From Pontiellaceae bacterium B12227 (GTDB lineage: Bacteria; Verrucomicrobiota; Kiritimatiellia; Kiritimatiellales; Pontiellaceae), in assembly GCA_029432775.1 (NCBI GenBank), contig JAROAZ010000008.1, positions 1-64,000 on the forward strand: DNA of 64,000 bases, in the 5' to 3' direction. Shown piece after piece: positions 8,603 through 18,200 of the stretch. Under the pieces are notes generated by a model. That model saw nothing but the letters and a program-made list of their open reading frames with translations, had not been told where the DNA came from and did not search any database. The translations under genes and the position numbers were made by a program. Every line of letters begins with the position of its first letter. Positions within the stretch are counted from its first letter, which is position 1.

Positions 8603-8664
8603 GTAGACGCGACGCCCTCGTCGCGCTCCCTGCGTGCGTAATGCGACGAGGGCGTCGCATCTAC
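8603..8664. repeat. Inverted pair of GTAG hairpins (BIME-like)
   Basis: GTAG at 8603 is followed by hairpin GCGACG-CCCT-CGTCGC. The same hairpin recurs in reverse at 8643-8658, ending in CTAC at 8661. Two REP units face each other head to head. It begins one base after the add stop codon and may also act as its transcript end. Confidence 0.65.
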
Positions 8665-8734
8665 GATCTCCATGCCGGCGCTGCAGGCCAGGTGCCCCAC
8701 CCGGCGCACGCACGGGCGGACGGTGCGCCCGCAC

Positions 8735-8757
8735 GCCGGGTCGGGGACCCGGCCTAC
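8735..8757 (-). repeat. REP-like hairpin with GTAG foot
   Basis: GCCGGGTC-GGG-GACCCGGC, a perfect 8-bp stem, is followed directly by CTAC. On the minus strand this reads GTAG followed by a hairpin. Confidence 0.6.
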
Positions 8758-8806
8758 ATCTGGATATCGGCTTGATACGGAGCCCCCAAACACCTACGGT
8801 CGGCCC

Positions 8807-9643
8807 ATGTTTAAACGGGCGATATGGATAATCTGGACAGCGGCGGCATGCGCCGCCCTCCCCACCCACGCCGAAACCATCCCCGCCGAAGATTGGCGGG
8901 TGACTTACAGCTTTCAAACTGCCGACTATGACCGCAATCCAGAAAATGGGCTTGAGCGAAAATACACCTATATCGTAGACAACCTTTCCAGCCCAGGCTC
9001 TTACCACAACATGATTGAAATCACGCTCTACGCAGGAACAAACCAAGGCGTGTATAACGCAAGAGAAAACACCGGCAACTGGCAGGTTTCCATCGAAGCC
9101 GACAAAACGGTGTTCAGCGGGAATGGAGGGTATATTAGCCCCGTAAACGGAAATCTTAGCTTCTACCTCTACACCCCCGCGAACCAGGAGACGGCGGAGG
9201 GAACCATCGAGGCGCTTGCGGCGGGAGATGCCGGCGGACAAATCCCCTTCGAATCCAAAACGACGACGCTGCCGATGGCCAACTTTGCCACCAACGGCGC
9301 TTCGGTGGCGTGGCTGAAGGCGCATGGCTATACCAATGGGTTCGATGCCGCCGCGCTGGCCGATCCCGATGCCGACGGCTTCGCCAACTGGCAGGAATAC
9401 CGCGCCGACACCGTCCCCACCAACGCCCTCCATTTTCCAAGCATTGGAACCGCCTCCAACCAGCTCTGCTTCGCCACCTCCACCAACTGCGGCTACAGCG
9501 TGAAATTCTGCACGAACCTCGTTTCCAACCATTGGAACAACCACACCAACCTGCCCGGCACCGGCGGCGAAATCCAGCTCCCCGCCGTCGGCACCAACGC
9601 CGCCCGCTTTTTCCGCCTCCGGATCGACCGCACCAACCCATAG
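8807..9643 (+). CDS. Secreted protein with C-terminal TNL-W-FFRL module
   Basis: This protein of about 278 residues has signal peptide MFKRAIWIIWTAAACAALPTHA. The frame is open upstream through REP sequence, so I start at the ATG that begins the signal peptide. The middle is beta-rich and unrecognised. LADPDADGFANWQEY near residue 185 is a thrombospondin-3-like calcium loop. The end (CTNLVSNHWNN...ARFFRLRI) matches the C-terminal module found on other secreted proteins in this window. It is flanked on both sides by REP clusters. Two palindrome copies lie in its last third. Function is unknown. Confidence 0.7.
   Translation: MFKRAIWIIWTAAACAALPTHAETIPAEDWRVTYSFQTADYDRNPENGLERKYTYIVDNLSSPGSYHNMIEITLYAGTNQGVYNARENTGNWQVSIEADKTVFSGNGGYISPVNGNLSFYLYTPANQETAEGTIEALAAGDAGGQIPFESKTTTLPMANFATNGASVAWLKAHGYTNGFDAAALADPDADGFANWQEYRADTVPTNALHFPSIGTASNQLCFATSTNCGYSVKFCTNLVSNHWNNHTNLPGTGGEIQLPAVGTNAARFFRLRIDRTNP
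9435..9449. repeat. TTCCAA-N3-TTGGAA palindrome (spacer GCA)
   Basis: Perfect 6+6 copy inside the secreted protein gene, read as FPSIGT. Confidence 0.85.
9523..9537. repeat. TTCCAA-N3-TTGGAA palindrome (spacer CCA)
   Basis: Perfect 6+6 copy 88 bp after the previous one in the same gene, read in a different frame as SNHWN. Confidence 0.85.
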
Positions 9644-9660
9644 ATAGAGTCCGGCTTTAC

Positions 9661-9752
9661 ATCCGCAGGGCTGCCGGATCTACGCCGTTCCGGCTAAGTT
9701 CCGGCGCTACTCTCCCAAACTCCGCGGCATGGGCGTCCCGCCCATGAGCCGC
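9661..9752 (-). repeat. Cluster of GTAG hairpins
   Basis: Three hairpins lie in tandem after the secreted protein gene. ATCCGCAGGGCTGCCGGAT is followed by CTAC (9661-9683). CGCCG...CGGCG is followed by CTAC (9683-9710). CATGGGC / GCCCATG (9728-9746) has no CTAC. Further CTAC tetranucleotides follow at about 9790-9815. This is a second REP cluster about 1 kb from the first. Confidence 0.55.
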
Positions 9753-9920
9753 ACCGCACCCCGCACGGACGGATTGCCGCCCCCGCCACCCTACGATCGA
9801 TCTACGGGCCATATGTACGCCTTTTCGATGGATTTATATCGATTTTTAAGTTGGAGCAAATCGGTGCGACTTGCTAGTTTCCGTTTTTCTTAAATTTTCA
9901 ACCGAGAAGGGTATTCAAAA

Positions 9921-10994
9921 ATGAGAGCATATAACTTTTCCGCCGGACCGGCGATTTTGCCGGAAGAAGTCCTCAAAGAAGCGGCCGCTGAACTGGTCGA
10001 TTACCAGGGCACAGGCATGTCGATCATGGAAATGAGTCACCGCGGCAAGGAATACTCCGCCGTGCACGACGAGTGTATTGCCAACATTAAGGAACTGCTG
10101 AACATTCCGGAAGGATACAGCGTGCTCTTCATGACCGGCGGCGCCTCCACCCAGTTCCCGCTCATCCCGATGAACCTGCTCGGCCAAGGCGAAACGGCCG
10201 ATTACACCAACTCCGGCGCATGGGCCATTAAAGCGATCAAAGAAGCGCAGATGCTCGGCAACGTGAACATTGCCGCCGACTGCGGCAAAGAGATCCCCAC
10301 CCGCGTGCCGACCGTTGAAGAACTGAACCTGACCGATGGCGCGGCTTACCTGCACATCACCTCCAACGAAACCATCTCCGGTGCGCAGTGGAAAGAGTTC
10401 CCGGAACACGAGTGCCTGATTGCCGATATGTCGTCCGACATCCTCAGCCGCCCGCTCGACGTTTCCAAATTCGGCCTCATCTATGCCGGCGCACAGAAAA
10501 ACCTCGGCCCGGCCGGCATCACCCTCGTCATCATTAAAGACGAGCTGGCTGAAAAATGCCCCGATACCGTTCCGACCATCATGCGCTACAAAACGCATAT
10601 TGATCAGAACTCACTCTACAACACCGTGCCGACCTTCCCGGTCTACATGCTCTGCCTCGTTACCCGCTGGCTGAAAGCCAAAGGCGGACTCGAAGGCATG
10701 CAGAAGATCAACGAAGCCAAAGCCGCCAAACTGTATGACCTGTTCGACAGCTCCGACTTCTACAAAGGCACCGCCGTGAAGGAATTCCGTTCCAACATGA
10801 ATGTGACCTGGCGCCTGCCGACCGAAGAGCTCGAAGCCGAGTTCATTGCTGAAGCCGCAAAACAGAACTTAAAAACCCTCAAGGGCCACCGTTCTGTCGG
10901 CGGAATCCGCGCTTCCATCTATAACGCCTTCCCGACCGAAGGCGTGGACGCACTCATCGCCTTCATGAAAGAGTTTGAAGCGAAACATTCGTAA
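9921..10994 (+). CDS. serC: Phosphoserine aminotransferase
   Basis: At 357 residues this is a normal SerC, a PLP enzyme that makes 3-phosphoserine from 3-phosphohydroxypyruvate in serine synthesis. The N-terminus YNFSAGPAILPEEVL, SIMEMSHRGKEY, and FMTGGASTQFPLIPMNLL are diagnostic. So are ADMSSDILSRPLDV followed by YAGAQKNLGPAGITLVI (PLP Lys in AQKN) and the C-terminal GHRSVGGIRASIYNA. A GAGAAGGG ribosome binding site precedes the ATG. The gene is followed by a strong terminator. Confidence 0.97.
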   Translation: MRAYNFSAGPAILPEEVLKEAAAELVDYQGTGMSIMEMSHRGKEYSAVHDECIANIKELLNIPEGYSVLFMTGGASTQFPLIPMNLLGQGETADYTNSGAWAIKAIKEAQMLGNVNIAADCGKEIPTRVPTVEELNLTDGAAYLHITSNETISGAQWKEFPEHECLIADMSSDILSRPLDVSKFGLIYAGAQKNLGPAGITLVIIKDELAEKCPDTVPTIMRYKTHIDQNSLYNTVPTFPVYMLCLVTRWLKAKGGLEGMQKINEAKAAKLYDLFDSSDFYKGTAVKEFRSNMNVTWRLPTEELEAEFIAEAAKQNLKTLKGHRSVGGIRASIYNAFPTEGVDALIAFMKEFEAKHS

Positions 10995-11027
10995 ACAACG
11001 AATTCCCGAACCATCCAGATGGTAGAA

Positions 11028-11055
11028 AAGCGCCCCGCAACGGGCGCTTTTTTTT
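11028..11055 (+). terminator. Rho-independent terminator of serC
   Basis: AAGCGCCC / GGGCGCTT stem followed by eight T, 34 bp past the serC stop. Confidence 0.92.
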
Positions 11056-11196
11056 GTGCACTGCGCAACAGAGTCAAATCCCGAAATTATATGCACTTAA
11101 TGATACCCTTATATATGTATAGGCTTTTTATGGAAAAGAGATAGACAAGGCCTCACGGGAGCGTTAAAACCGAGGCATCGGAACGAAGGAGAACAC

Positions 11197-11202
11197 ATGT
11201 AA
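11197..11202 (+). promoter_or_regulatory. Start-stop element (ATG TAA) with ribosome binding site
   Basis: In the long leader of the GEVED gene, GAAGGAG stands seven bases before ATG, which is followed at once by TAA. A minimal ORF of this kind can hold an initiating ribosome on the leader. Whether it is used is unknown. Confidence 0.35.
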
Positions 11203-11247
11203 CACAACAAATTAAGCAGCCCAGCCGGCAGAACGGGGAGAGAGACC

Positions 11248-11349
11248 ATGAAAGCAAGAACAGTCCCAATTACGTTAACAGCCGCATCTTTCATCCTTCC
11301 GATCAGGAATGCTACTGAACGCAATATTCAAAAGGAGATGAGAGCATGA
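11248..11349 (+). CDS. 33-codon leader ORF overlapping the GEVED gene start
   Basis: The ATG follows GGGGAGAGAGACC. The ORF encodes a 33-residue peptide beginning MKARTVPITLTAASF and ends in TGA that overlaps the ATG of the 1,153-residue secreted protein (ATGA). Its start resembles a weak copy of the signal peptide of the next gene (MKTRIPLASAVLAIF). It may be a translationally coupled leader or a decayed duplicate of the gene start. Expression is not known. Confidence 0.4.
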   Translation: MKARTVPITLTAASFILPIRNATERNIQKEMRA

Positions 11350-14300
11350 AAACAAGGATTCCGCTTGCCAGTGCAGTGCTGGCAATCTTCGTTTCACTAT
11401 CAACGGGCAGCGCACTTGCTCAGAATGAGTATGATTTCGTGGATGCCCCTGATCCGGGCTACCCAACACTGCTCGCCAACAATGGGGCGCGGCATCTGGT
11501 GACGCTCAACTCCCAGCACATTTACCTCGGTTTGGCGCCTGTCGACACGGAGCCCGATGGCCAGCCCCACGTCAACGCCATCGGCGATGACACCGACATT
11601 GTCTATGGCCCGGGACTCGACGATGAGGACGGAGTAAACTTCACCACCCCCCTGATCCCAGGACAGATGGCCCAGGTCTCGGTGACGGCCTCGGTCAATG
11701 GCCAGCTCGACGCCTGGATCGACTTTTCCAGCAACACTGACTGGACGACGGTTGGAGACCAAATCTTCACCTCGCAAGCTCTGGCAGCCGGCCCCAACGT
11801 GCTGAACTTCAATGTTCCTGTATGGGCGTCTCCCGGCTATACGTATGCCCGCTTCCGTTTCAATGCCAGCGGCGTGTCGCTCCAGCCAGTCGGCTCGGCA
11901 CCGGACGGTGAGGTGGAGGATTATTTCATCCAGATCACTCAGGAGCAGATGGATGAATTCGACTGGGGCGACGCCCCGGACTCCGGCCAAGGTACTGGAA
12001 CTGACAACTATCAAACCCTGATGGCCGACAACGGTGCCTTTCACCCAATCCTTATCGGAGCGCCGTTCTTCGACGACGGAACATCATTCGACTTTCCCGA
12101 CCCTGAGATGGATGGACAACCCACTGTTATGGCCGATGGCGATGATATAGACGCGCTGGGCGACGACGAAGATGGAATCGTTTTCCCCGCTCCATTGGTT
12201 CCTGGAGCCCCGGGCTCCGTCACGATTACTGTTGATGACGGAATGGGTGGTACAGGAGCAGGCCAAGGCTGGGTTGATGCATGGATCGACTTCAATGCGA
12301 ACGGCGACTGGACCGATGCCGGCGAACAGATCTACAGCAACTGGATGCCGCATGGCCCCAACAACGTCAACTTCAACGTGCCGGCAACCGCCGTTTCAGG
12401 CCTGAACTTTGCACGCTTCCGCATTAATAGTACAGGAACCGCCCTTCCTCCAACAGGCGGGGCCCCGGATGGCGAAGTGGAGGATCACGGTATCCTCATT
12501 GAAGAAGGCGGTCCAGTTGAGGAATTCGATTTTGGCGATGCACCCGACACTGGACAAGGCACCGGCTCCGGCAACTATGAAACCCTGCTGGCCGACAACG
12601 GGGCCTTCCACAACATCGTTGCCGGAACGCCTTTCTTTGACGACGGAACATTATCCGATTTCCCCGATGCAGAAACGGATGGGCAGCCCACCACCCCCGC
12701 CGATGGCGACGACCTTAATGGTGCCCGGCCAGACGATGAAGACGGTATTGTTTTCGGCACACTGATCCCGGGCCAGAACGGCACCGTTACCATCACCGTT
12801 GACGACGGTATCGGCGGCTTTGGTGCCGGCGGCGGTTATGTGGATGCGTGGATCGACTTCAATGCAGATGGGGACTGGGTTGATTCCGGCGAACAGATCC
12901 ATAGCGGCTGGCTGGCACAGGGAGCCAATCCAATTACCTTTATGGTTTCAGCGTCCCCCGGAACCACCTACGCCCGGTTCCGCATCAACAGCCAGTCAGC
13001 CGGACTTCCACCCACCGGTGGCCCGGCGGTTGACGGCGAGGTGGAGGACCATCTCGTCACAATCGAAGAGGAACAACTGCCGGAATTCGACTGGGGCGAT
13101 GCCCCCGACGCCCCGCAGGCATTTCCCACCTTCAACACGCTGGCCGCAAACAACGGCGCCAACCACCTCATAGTTCCCGGTGTCTATATGGGCACAGCAA
13201 TCGACTCCGAACCCGACGGCCAGCCCAATGCTGCAGCCACCGGCGACGACATTGTAGGTTTTCCGGACGACGAGGACGGAGTGGTGTTCCAATCTAAGCT
13301 GATCCCCGGGCAACAGGCCAAGTTCGATGTCACCGTTTCGATTGCAGGCTGGCTGGATGTCTGGCTCGATGCCGACAACAGCAACGACTGGACCGGCCCG
13401 AATGATCTCATCTTCAGCGGCAATGTGGCCCCTGGACTCAACACCATCACGCCCACCCTCCCGCAAGGCATTGCCGGTGGACAAAACTATATGCGCTTCC
13501 GCTTCAATACCGGTGCGGCACTTCCATTCAACGGAGGAGCGGCCGACGGCGAAGTGGAGGACTATGCCGTGCATATTGAATCGCTCGACTGGGGCGATGC
13601 TCCTACGGGCTTCAATACGACAGCAGCCGGCAACGGAGCCAACCACACTATTGCGGCAGGCATTTTTATGGGTGCGCAAATTGATGCCGAACCGGATGGA
13701 CAACACTCACCCGCAGCCGATGGCGACGACCTCTCCGGCGTGCCAAACGATGAAGACGGCGTGCTCTTTGTATCGCCCATCGTTCCCGGTCAACAGGCAC
13801 AGTTCACCGTAACGGTTTCAGCGGTGGGCTGGCTTGATATCTGGCTCGACACCGACCTTTCCGGAAGTTGGACCGCGCCCGACTATATCTGGGGTGGAGC
13901 GGTTGCTGTCGGAGCGAACACCATCACTGTCCCGATCCCCTATCAGACCCGTTCAGGACAGAGTTATATGCGCTTCCGATATAACACCGCGGGAGCTCCC
14001 CTCCCGCCAACCGGATGGGCCGCCGACGGAGAAGTGGAAGATTATCAGGTGATTGTTGAAGAACCCGAACTCGACTTCGGCGATGCGCCCGATGGCCCCT
14101 ACTCCACCCTGCTGGGCAATAACGGTGCCTTCCACATCATCTCAACCGGCATCCTGCTCGGCACGGCCATTGATGCCGAACCGGATGGCCAGCCAACCAG
14201 CGCGGCCGATGGCGACGATGCCAACGGAACCGACGATGAAGACGGCGTTGCCTTCATGGGGAAAATCGTGGCCGGCTCCAATGGGACCATCAATGTGACT

Positions 14301-14807
14301 GCCGCAACGACGGGCAGCAAGCTCGATGCATGGATCGACTTCGGAGCCGATGGTTCATGGGCAGGCGATCACCTCTGGAGCGGCGTATCGCAAACACTGA
14401 CCGCCGGACCGAATGCACTGAGCTTCGCGGTTCCGCAGCCCTCGGCACTGGGCCCGACATACGCCCGGTTCCGCGTCTCCTCCGCAGGCGGCCTGCCGCC
14501 GGACAATGGGGGGATCAACACACCCGATGGTGAGGTGGAAGACTACATGGTGGATCTTTACCAACCGGCGCCCACCAACCTAGTCATCACCAACCTGACC
14601 TTCAATGCCTCGAACACCGTGGCAACGGTTGAATGGACGGTTGAAACCGGCATCCTATACCAGATGCAGGCCACCACAAATCTGGTCGTCAGCAACAGTT
14701 GGGCCGACGTTGAAGCAGCCGTTCTCAGCCCGCTCAACTCGCAAACCAACAACATGTCGGCGGAAACCAATAAGTTCTACCGCGTAACCGCGCCCTGGAC
14801 GCCATAG
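11346..14807 (+). CDS. Giant secreted protein with six GEVED repeats
   Basis: This 1,153-residue protein has signal peptide MKTRIPLASAVLAIFVSLSTGSALA. Six units of about 155-190 residues follow, starting near 27, 204, 392, 579, 744 and 906. Each runs from (F/L)D(W/F)GDAP through DGQP..ADGDD..DDEDG and (V/L)DAWIDF..(D/N)G(D/S)W to a closing DGEVEDY. This is the GEVED domain of large surface proteins; the acidic loops look calcium-binding. The last about 70 residues hold TTNLVVSNSW and KFYRVTAPW, the C-terminal module shared with other secreted proteins here. AAAGGAGATGAGAGC precedes the ATG, and a strong terminator follows. The likely role is adhesion or surface structure; the ligand is unknown. 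Confidence 0.88.
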   Translation: MKTRIPLASAVLAIFVSLSTGSALAQNEYDFVDAPDPGYPTLLANNGARHLVTLNSQHIYLGLAPVDTEPDGQPHVNAIGDDTDIVYGPGLDDEDGVNFTTPLIPGQMAQVSVTASVNGQLDAWIDFSSNTDWTTVGDQIFTSQALAAGPNVLNFNVPVWASPGYTYARFRFNASGVSLQPVGSAPDGEVEDYFIQITQEQMDEFDWGDAPDSGQGTGTDNYQTLMADNGAFHPILIGAPFFDDGTSFDFPDPEMDGQPTVMADGDDIDALGDDEDGIVFPAPLVPGAPGSVTITVDDGMGGTGAGQGWVDAWIDFNANGDWTDAGEQIYSNWMPHGPNNVNFNVPATAVSGLNFARFRINSTGTALPPTGGAPDGEVEDHGILIEEGGPVEEFDFGDAPDTGQGTGSGNYETLLADNGAFHNIVAGTPFFDDGTLSDFPDAETDGQPTTPADGDDLNGARPDDEDGIVFGTLIPGQNGTVTITVDDGIGGFGAGGGYVDAWIDFNADGDWVDSGEQIHSGWLAQGANPITFMVSASPGTTYARFRINSQSAGLPPTGGPAVDGEVEDHLVTIEEEQLPEFDWGDAPDAPQAFPTFNTLAANNGANHLIVPGVYMGTAIDSEPDGQPNAAATGDDIVGFPDDEDGVVFQSKLIPGQQAKFDVTVSIAGWLDVWLDADNSNDWTGPNDLIFSGNVAPGLNTITPTLPQGIAGGQNYMRFRFNTGAALPFNGGAADGEVEDYAVHIESLDWGDAPTGFNTTAAGNGANHTIAAGIFMGAQIDAEPDGQHSPAADGDDLSGVPNDEDGVLFVSPIVPGQQAQFTVTVSAVGWLDIWLDTDLSGSWTAPDYIWGGAVAVGANTITVPIPYQTRSGQSYMRFRYNTAGAPLPPTGWAADGEVEDYQVIVEEPELDFGDAPDGPYSTLLGNNGAFHIISTGILLGTAIDAEPDGQPTSAADGDDANGTDDEDGVAFMGKIVAGSNGTINVTAATTGSKLDAWIDFGADGSWAGDHLWSGVSQTLTAGPNALSFAVPQPSALGPTYARFRVSSAGGLPPDNGGINTPDGEVEDYMVDLYQPAPTNLVITNLTFNASNTVATVEWTVETGILYQMQATTNLVVSNSWADVEAAVLSPLNSQTNNMSAETNKFYRVTAPWTP

Positions 14808-14830
14808 AAACGGCATCGTGCAATGAGCTC

Positions 14831-14864
14831 CGCGGGGCCGGCGCAAGCCGGGCCCGCTTTTTTT
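14831..14864 (+). terminator. Rho-independent terminator of the GEVED gene
   Basis: GCGGGGCCGGC-GCAA-GCCGGGCCCGC hairpin with GNRA loop, followed by seven T. Confidence 0.92.
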
Positions 14865-14919
14865 ACCCCACTGCCGAACCACCTTTTAAACAACGATTTT
14901 TCCACGCATAAAATCCCGT

Positions 14920-14934
14920 TTCCAGGGATTGGAA
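14920..14934. repeat. TTCCAG-N3-TTGGAA palindrome (spacer GGA)
   Basis: Strict-class copy in the intergenic gap between the GEVED gene terminator and tRNA-Arg. Confidence 0.75.
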
Positions 14935-14996
14935 TTTTCGGGCTTCGTTTTTGATTGCGGCGAAGCCTCAATCCCCTTATAAACCTGCCCTTTCGT

Positions 14997-15071
14997 GCGC
15001 CCATAGTTCAATGGATAGAATAGTGGCCTCCGAAGCCATAGATACAGGTTCGACTCCTGTTGGGCGCACCA
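14997..15071 (+). tRNA. tRNA-Arg (anticodon CCG)
   Basis: Acceptor GCGCCCA pairs with TGGGCGC, with discriminator A and an encoded CCA. The anticodon loop CTCCGAA gives anticodon CCG. The D-arm (AGTTCAATGGATAGAAT) and T-arm (CAGGTTCGACTCCTG) are normal. Confidence 0.97.
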
Positions 15072-15131
15072 TTCAGCTTTTTATAACCGCATTTTCGGAT
15101 GCGTTTTTTATTGAGTCCCCATCACATAACG

Positions 15132-15160
15132 AAAAAGCCCCGCCAACAATCCGGCGGGGC
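15132..15160 (-). terminator. Rho-independent terminator of the 1,109-residue secreted protein gene
   Basis: GCCCCGCC / GGCGGGGC stem. On the minus strand it is followed by TTTTTC. It stands about 45 bp beyond the stop of the 15204-18530 gene. Confidence 0.85.
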
Positions 15161-15203
15161 ATCTCTGATGCACTCTTTTTCAGGGTGCATTGTCAGGAGC
15201 GAA

Positions 15204-18200
15204 TCAGGGCTCCGTGATTTCGAGTTTGTAGAACCTCACATTCTCAGTAATCGGAATAGAATTCGTAACCGATTCCAGATCATTATTTTCACCCCCGCTT
15301 CCATTGATCCATGGTCCTCCAAAACCGAGTACCGTGTGGGCCGTTACGTTGGTAAAATCAGGTGCATAGACCAGATCTCCATCATCCACAATGGTATACA
15401 CAGGCCGATCAGCCGACTGCAAGCGCGGGTACACATACAGGAAGTTTGTACCCGTCTCGTCAATACTGCTGTAACGGTCCAACGCACCGCGGGAATCTGA
15501 ATTGTTCGGGTTTCCATTGAGCCCCCATTCCTCGCCATTGCTGATTCCATCGCTGTCATAATCGTTGGTGAAGGCGCCGGCATCGTTGTAGACGCCGAAG
15601 CCTGCGGCCCAGTTCTGGTACGTCGAAGGTGATGACCCATACGTCATCTTGAGCAGGTTGAGGTAGCTGTAGGTCGTGCCCGGCGAGTCCATGCTGTCGA
15701 TGAACCACCCAACGGCATCGACCGACGTTAGCGATAAGCTGCTTCCCAGCGTTCCCGCCCCGGCACCAATCACGGTCATCCGGTCGGTGTCGGTAACGGT
15801 CGCCAGTGTCAGTGGAATCCATTTTTCATTCAGCACGTTAATGATGCCGTCCTGGTTCTTGGTATACGTGTTTTCAGTCACATACCATTGGCCGCTGTTG
15901 CGTATGGCAATGTGCACGTAGCCTGGGTCCGAGGTGCCCAGTTTGACCAGAGTCATGCTACCAACCTCGTACTCAATCTCCGGGTTTTCGACGCTGGCAT
16001 TCACCGGGCCGGCAGGCCCCTGCACCCAGAACAGGAAGGATGCATTGTCCATCCGATATCGTACCGTATCGGAACCCGAATTGGCTCTCAACGCGTTGGC
16101 ATCGATATCGCCCTGACCAAGTCCATATACCAACGGGCAAAGGTTTGTATTATGGTTTCCGATATCTCCGGCAATCAATAGCGAACCATCGATTCCGGTT
16201 CCTTCCACGAAATGCGTGAACCCATTGCCTGCCACAGCGGTCCATGTGTCGCCGCCATAGATCTCGTTTCCAGTGCACCAATTCCGAACCGAGTCCCCGC
16301 CGGGGAACCAAAGATCCGCCTTCTGGGCCAGCGCCCATACGGCAACCTGCGAGGATGCAACAACCGCGGAACCACCATCGTAAACCGCCTTAACCGTATA
16401 CATGTAGGAGCGCACATCTTGTAATGTCGGATCAGCGTCGGTATAGCTCGTTCCCGTTACAGTATCGATCAGAGAGCCCTCAGAACCATATACTTCTGAG
16501 CGGTAGATTTTGAAGGAGTCCGCTTCTGAAGCATTGGACCAGTTAAGGTCAATCGTCAGGGACGCAACTCCCGAAGCGGCGGACAGGATGGGTGCCGCAT
16601 AAGGAATTGCGCTGGCATTGGTATGTGCCACCGAAACAGAATCGACCGCAACATAGAGCGCCTGGCCATCTGGAATGCGGTGGCCCATGGCAAACTTGAC
16701 GGTCTCCGCCGCATAGACATCCGGCGACTGGGACAGGGTATCCTCCGTATAAACGATCAAACCCGTATAGCTGTTTCCACCTACGGTTGCAATAACCTGC
16801 CCATTGAACAGATCTGATACGGTGGAATTGCGGATGTTCCAATCCAGCGTGATCAGATCGGTCTCCAGATCCGGTGCAGCGTTGGTTGAGCTCCACAGCG
16901 GATCCCAGCCAATCTGACCGGGCTCGAGCCGCAGCGAAGTGTTGATGTCGTATCCGCGCATGTTCAGGCCAATGCCCAGCTTGTCGCTCGCATCGTTGCG
17001 CACAACCCAAACAATGTCGTCATTGGCTTGCGGATCAATATCCGTGTTGTCCGTATCGGAGCTCAGGCCGAAGCGGAAGAATTCCTCGGCTCCGCTCAGG
17101 TTGGCAATCGTTCCGATGTTGGTCGTTGTTCCGACTATGTTCGTTACAATATCGCCATCGGCAATTGCGTTGATGTTAAAGGATACGGTGCCGCTCCATT
17201 CATGACCTACTCCATTGGCGATGAGGCGGTTGTAGACAACATGGTTGCCGCCATTTGTTGCGAAGGCCGCAAAAGGTTCCGAGTCGGCAAAGCCATCGCC
17301 TGAAACATCCACTTCGAATGCCTTTGGATTGGAGGCCGAAATCGCCTGCCAGAGATCCTGTCCGGCCAAATCGCCATTGGAATACAGCGCCAGATTGGTG
17401 AACGTGGTGTTCAGGACCGATGCATTGACGGCAATCGAGACTGGGGTTGCCGGAACCGGATCAGAAACCGCATCCGTGGCCCCCGTGGCTTTTGCCGCCA
17501 CCTTATACCAGCGTTCGATGCCGTTCGGCAGACCCGTATCCGTGAAGGCGTTGGTGGTGAGTCCACTGCCGCCGCTTACCGCTGCGTACGTTCCGTTGCT
17601 GGTGCTGGACCAGGTCAGGTCGTAGGATCCCGCTTCAAAAACGGTATTCCATGAAAGGCTGACAGCTCCATCCAATCCGGTCGCAATCAGTACCGGAGCG
17701 TCAAGGAGAGGAGCAACATTTTCAGTGACATCGATGCTCAGGGCATCGATCGTGGCATCAAAACGTTCAGATGGCGTGCCGATGTCTGCACCGCCATCAT
17801 GCTGAATCACGAAATATGGCAGCGTGGCGGCATTGTAGGCATTCGATACGGTCTGGAGGATCGCGACAGATCCGAAGTTGGTTGTTGAAGTGTCGAGATT
17901 GATCACATCAACAGAGATGGCATACGTTTTATCTACACGTGTCTTACGCACATTAAATACGGCACGCAGGTTATCAGTTGTCAGATCGCTTCCACCGGCA
18001 CCATCCCACCCCGCCTGGGCAGGTGTTAAGCGGACGGGAGTGGCCCAGCCGGGACTTTTCTGAATACTGATATCAAGCCGGTCTTCCCCGCCAGCATTCT
18101 CGGTGGCAATGCGGATGTCCCATTCATCGCCCGCACTCTCATTGCCGGGATTGAGAAAATTGTTCGCAACCGACAAACCAAATTCAACAACGGCGCCGCC

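Noticed and set aside
8561..9544. 327-codon minus-strand open frame
   Set aside because: It crosses the REP cluster and the secreted protein gene, and its translation is a low-complexity Gly/Val/Arg-rich shadow.
11346..14807. CRISPR-like or DNA-level tandem repeat in the GEVED gene
   Set aside because: The repetition is at protein-domain level with long, diverged units; there are no short identical repeats with unique spacers. No CRISPR array was seen in the window.
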